DNA from: Arthrobacter sp. ok362
Lineage (GTDB): Bacteria; Actinomycetota; Actinomycetes; Actinomycetales; Micrococcaceae
DNA: 64,000 nucleotides
Reading direction: 5' to 3'
Assembly: GCF_900102785.1 (NCBI RefSeq)
Contig: NZ_FNGC01000013.1
Location: 1-64,000 of the forward strand
Part shown: one piece after another, positions 62,000 to 64,000 of the stretch
Layout: each line of letters opens with the position of its first letter
Numbering within the stretch: the stretch's first letter is position 1
Notes under the pieces: model-generated
The model's input: the letters and a program-made list of their open reading frames with translations, nothing else
Database searches by the model: none
What the model was told of the DNA's origin: nothing
Program-made: the position numbers and the translations under genes

Positions 62000-63013
62000 A
62001 TGACAAAGATCCTCCGCGTGGCCGTCATCGGCGCCGGCCGTATGGGCGCAGACCACATCCAGCGGCTCAACACCCGCATCCACGGCGCGGAAGTCGCCGC
62101 CGTCGTCGACGTCGACCTCACCCGTGCACAGGCAGCCATCGAGGGCATCCCGGGCGCCATTGCCCTGGCCGACGCCGAGGAAGCCCTCAACAACGGCGAC
62201 GTCAACGCCGTGCTGATCGCCACGCCCGGCTTCCTGCACGAGGACATCCTGCTCAAGGCGATCGCCAAGGACATCCCGATCCTGTGCGAGAAGCCGCTCA
62301 CCCCGGATGCCGGGTCCTCCTGGAAGATTGTCGAGGCCGAGCAGAAGCTGGGCCGCAAGCGCATCCAGGTCGGCTTCATGCGCCGCTTCGACGCCGAATA
62401 CGCCGCCCTTGGCAAGATCATCCGCGACTCCGAACTCGGCGAGCTGCTCATGCTGCACCACCAGCACCGGAACCCCACCACCCCGGCGGGGTTCACCAAC
62501 GAGATGCTGATCAACGACTCCGTGGTGCACGAATTCGACGCCATCCGCTACTTCACCGGCGAGGAAATCACGTCCGTCCAGGTCCGCCTCGGCAAGGCCA
62601 CACGCAACGCGCCGGCCGGGCAGCACGACCCGCAGCACGTGCTGATCGAGACCGCATCCGGCGTCCTGGCCGACGTCGAGATCTACGTCAACGCGAAGTT
62701 CGGCTACGAGGTGGCCACCCAGGCCTCCTTCGAGGACGGCATCGTCAGCATCGGCGCGGACACAGGCCCGTACACCCGCAGCAACGGCCGCTGGGGCGGC
62801 GAGGTCACCCCCGGCTTCGAGGAGCGCTTCGGGGCAGCGTACGACGCCGAAATCCAGTCCTGGGTGGACGCCGCCCTGCGTGATGAGATCGGCGGCCCCA
62901 CCGCCTGGGACGGCTACGCCACGGCCGCGTGCTGCGAGGCCGGCGTCGAGGCGCAGAAGAACGGCGAAAAGGTCGCCGTGAAGCTCAACGCCAAGCCCGC
63001 CCTTTACCGTTAG
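62000..63013 (+). CDS. iolG: Inositol 2-dehydrogenase
   Basis: NAD-dependent enzyme oxidising myo-inositol to 2-keto-myo-inositol, first step of the pathway. GFO/IDH/MocA family, 337 residues: NAD motif VIGAGRMGADHI, the catalytic Lys in CEKPLTPD, VGFMRRFDAEY, and the active-site DSVVHEFDAIRYF. Ends ALYR. ATG at 62000 with GAAGGAACCCACC upstream. Followed by a hairpin then the IolH-like gene. Confidence 0.93.
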   Translation: MTKILRVAVIGAGRMGADHIQRLNTRIHGAEVAAVVDVDLTRAQAAIEGIPGAIALADAEEALNNGDVNAVLIATPGFLHEDILLKAIAKDIPILCEKPLTPDAGSSWKIVEAEQKLGRKRIQVGFMRRFDAEYAALGKIIRDSELGELLMLHHQHRNPTTPAGFTNEMLINDSVVHEFDAIRYFTGEEITSVQVRLGKATRNAPAGQHDPQHVLIETASGVLADVEIYVNAKFGYEVATQASFEDGIVSIGADTGPYTRSNGRWGGEVTPGFEERFGAAYDAEIQSWVDAALRDEIGGPTAWDGYATAACCEAGVEAQKNGEKVAVKLNAKPALYR

Positions 63014-63020
63014 GAGCCCT

Positions 63021-63064
63021 GCCGGCCGGCGCCCTCTCTTACCAAGAACGTGGCGCCGGCCGGC
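63021..63064 (+). promoter_or_regulatory. 13-bp hairpin between iolG and the IolH-like gene
   Basis: GCCGGCCGGCGCC (63021-63033) and GGCGCCGGCCGGC (63052-63064) are perfect complements with an 18-base loop; no T-run. It starts 7 bases after the iolG stop and may reduce read-through or stabilise the upstream mRNA. Confidence 0.7.
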
Positions 63065-63099
63065 CGCACGTCCGCCAGATCCACCATGGAGTGTTCAAC

Positions 63100-63975
63100 G
63101 TGAAAATCGCCCTTGACCCCACGCCGTTCCACCACAGCCACGGACTTCTCGAGTTCCCGCGCGTGGTGGCCGACCTCGGCTACAAGTACATGCAGATGAC
63201 CCCGCACGCCGATTTCATCCCGTTCTTCAACCATCCGAAGGCCGACGACGAGCTGGTGGGCCAGCTGAAGGCGGCCTGCAAGGACGCGGGAATCGAAATC
63301 GCGTCGGTGCTGCCCGTGCTGCGCTGGTCGGGGCCGGACGAGGACGCCCGCGAGGCCGCCGTCCGCTACTGGAAGCGCGCCATCCAGATCGCGGTGGACC
63401 TCGGCGTGAGCACCATGAACACCGAGTTCAGCGGCCGGCCGGAGAGAGCCGAGGAATCCGAGCGGGCCTTCTACCGCTCCATGGAGGAACTGCTCCCCAT
63501 CATCGAGCGGGAGGGGATCGACCTGCTGATCGATCCGCACCCGGACGACTTCGTCGAGGAGGGCCTGGCCGCGATCCGGGTGATCCGCGGGCTGAACTCG
63601 AAGAATGTGGGCCTGGTCTACGTGGCCTCGCACAGCTTCCACATGAAAAACGCACCGCTGGAGATCATGCGGGCCGCCGGCGACAAGCTGCGCCTGGTCC
63701 ACGTCGCCGACACGATGGACCACCACGCCTCACACGGGCTGCGCTACATCACCAACCCTCCCGGCAACCCCGTCCGGGTGCACCAGCACCTGAAAATCGG
63801 CGACGGCGACGTCAACTGGGACGAGTTCTTCTCAGGCCTGCAGGAGATCGGCTTCCTGGACCGTGAAGACACGGTGATGGTGTCCAGCGTCTTCGCCGAG
63901 GATGACAACGCCGCTGAAGTCTCCCGATACCAGCTGGAGACCATGACGCAGCGCGTCGAGAAGGCGAGCCTATGA
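63100..63975 (+). CDS. iolH: IolH-like sugar phosphate isomerase/epimerase family protein
   Basis: A 291-residue xylose-isomerase-like TIM barrel in the inositol operon. MKIALDPTPFHHSHGLLEFP, YKYMQMTPHADFIPFFNHP, VSTMNTEFSGRP, LLIDPHPDDFVEEG and VYVASHSFHMKNAPLEIM place it in the IolH-type group, of unclear activity. GTG at 63100 has GGAG 9 bases upstream. Its TGA overlaps the next start (63972) by 4 bases. iolH symbol is by position and likeness to actinobacterial iolH. Confidence 0.85.
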   Translation: MKIALDPTPFHHSHGLLEFPRVVADLGYKYMQMTPHADFIPFFNHPKADDELVGQLKAACKDAGIEIASVLPVLRWSGPDEDAREAAVRYWKRAIQIAVDLGVSTMNTEFSGRPERAEESERAFYRSMEELLPIIEREGIDLLIDPHPDDFVEEGLAAIRVIRGLNSKNVGLVYVASHSFHMKNAPLEIMRAAGDKLRLVHVADTMDHHASHGLRYITNPPGNPVRVHQHLKIGDGDVNWDEFFSGLQEIGFLDREDTVMVSSVFAEDDNAAEVSRYQLETMTQRVEKASL

Positions 63976-64000
63976 CGGCGTCCGCCAAGACGGCGCCCGG
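63972..64000 (+). CDS. Next gene of the inositol operon (cut by window end)
   Basis: ATG 63972 overlaps the stop of the IolH-like gene (ATGA) and opens MTASAKTAP before the window ends. Only 9 codons are visible, so identity cannot be given; iolB is missing so far and would fit. Confidence 0.6.

Overview
The window is a high-GC actinobacterial chromosome segment, most likely from Arthrobacter/Pseudarthrobacter or a close Micrococcaceae relative. This rests on gene content and style: frequent GTG/TTG starts, 4-base start/stop overlaps, a groEL without groES, DUF3263 and DUF3027 proteins, a WXG100 protein, actinobacterial-type SerC and DtxR/IdeR, twin c-di-AMP (ydaO) riboswitches in front of cell-wall hydrolases, and an actinobacterial myo-inositol operon. 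No prophage, insertion sequence, CRISPR array, plasmid origin or rRNA operon is visible. Genus is an inference; no database search was possible.

Layout. 1-8.4 kb: 3' end of L-serine dehydratase, TspO, a FemAB-type ligase, a ThrE-type exporter, a siderophore-interacting reductase, uracil-DNA glycosylase, DUF3263 and LytR_C proteins, a cold-shock protein and a lipoprotein substrate-binding protein. 8.4-18.9 kb: groEL behind two CIRCE operators, an RNase HI-DUF4440 fusion, a WXG100 protein, a two-component system, and an XPB-like helicase coupled to its helicase-associated partner. 19-26.3 kb: cold-shock/DUF3027 pair, MFS exporter, serC, a DtxR/IdeR regulator with every metal ligand at canonical positions, then two c-di-AMP riboswitches driving M23 and NlpC/P60 hydrolases, with an unrecognised small ORF after the second switch.

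26.5-41.1 kb: HNH nuclease, molybdenum-cofactor genes (mobA, DUF6457, moeA, fdhD), a GH38 alpha-mannosidase, a DNA-binding protein coupled to two duplicated membrane proteins, an ABC-F protein with a long 5' hairpin coupled to an ABC exporter, Nudix and DUF6314 genes, and tRNA-Arg(CCU). 41.2-51.4 kb (the accessory part): DUF998 protein, a coupled cyclic-di-GMP operon (single-TM protein, STAS-like protein, GGDEF-EAL enzyme), a tiny predicted secreted peptide divergent from a TPR protein, a membrane protein and an inositol-monophosphatase-family enzyme flanked by unusual GGGACATG repeat arrays, then pcrA.

51.7-64 kb: sucCD, an ArsR/SRPBCC pair, a tautomerase gene reduced by an in-frame internal deletion, and the inositol catabolic operon iolC, Cgl0159-type aldolase-like gene, iolD, mmsA/iolA, iolE, iolG, iolH-like and a further gene cut by the window end. 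Hairpins sit between mmsA and iolE and between iolG and the iolH-like gene, suggesting segmental control of the mRNA.

The best candidate for an undescribed system is the 49-residue secreted-peptide gene (44798-44947, too short for usual gene calling) facing a leaderless, lower-GC TPR gene (45157-46191). The arrangement resembles Rap-Phr/PlcR-type peptide signalling of Firmicutes, but function is not shown by sequence alone.
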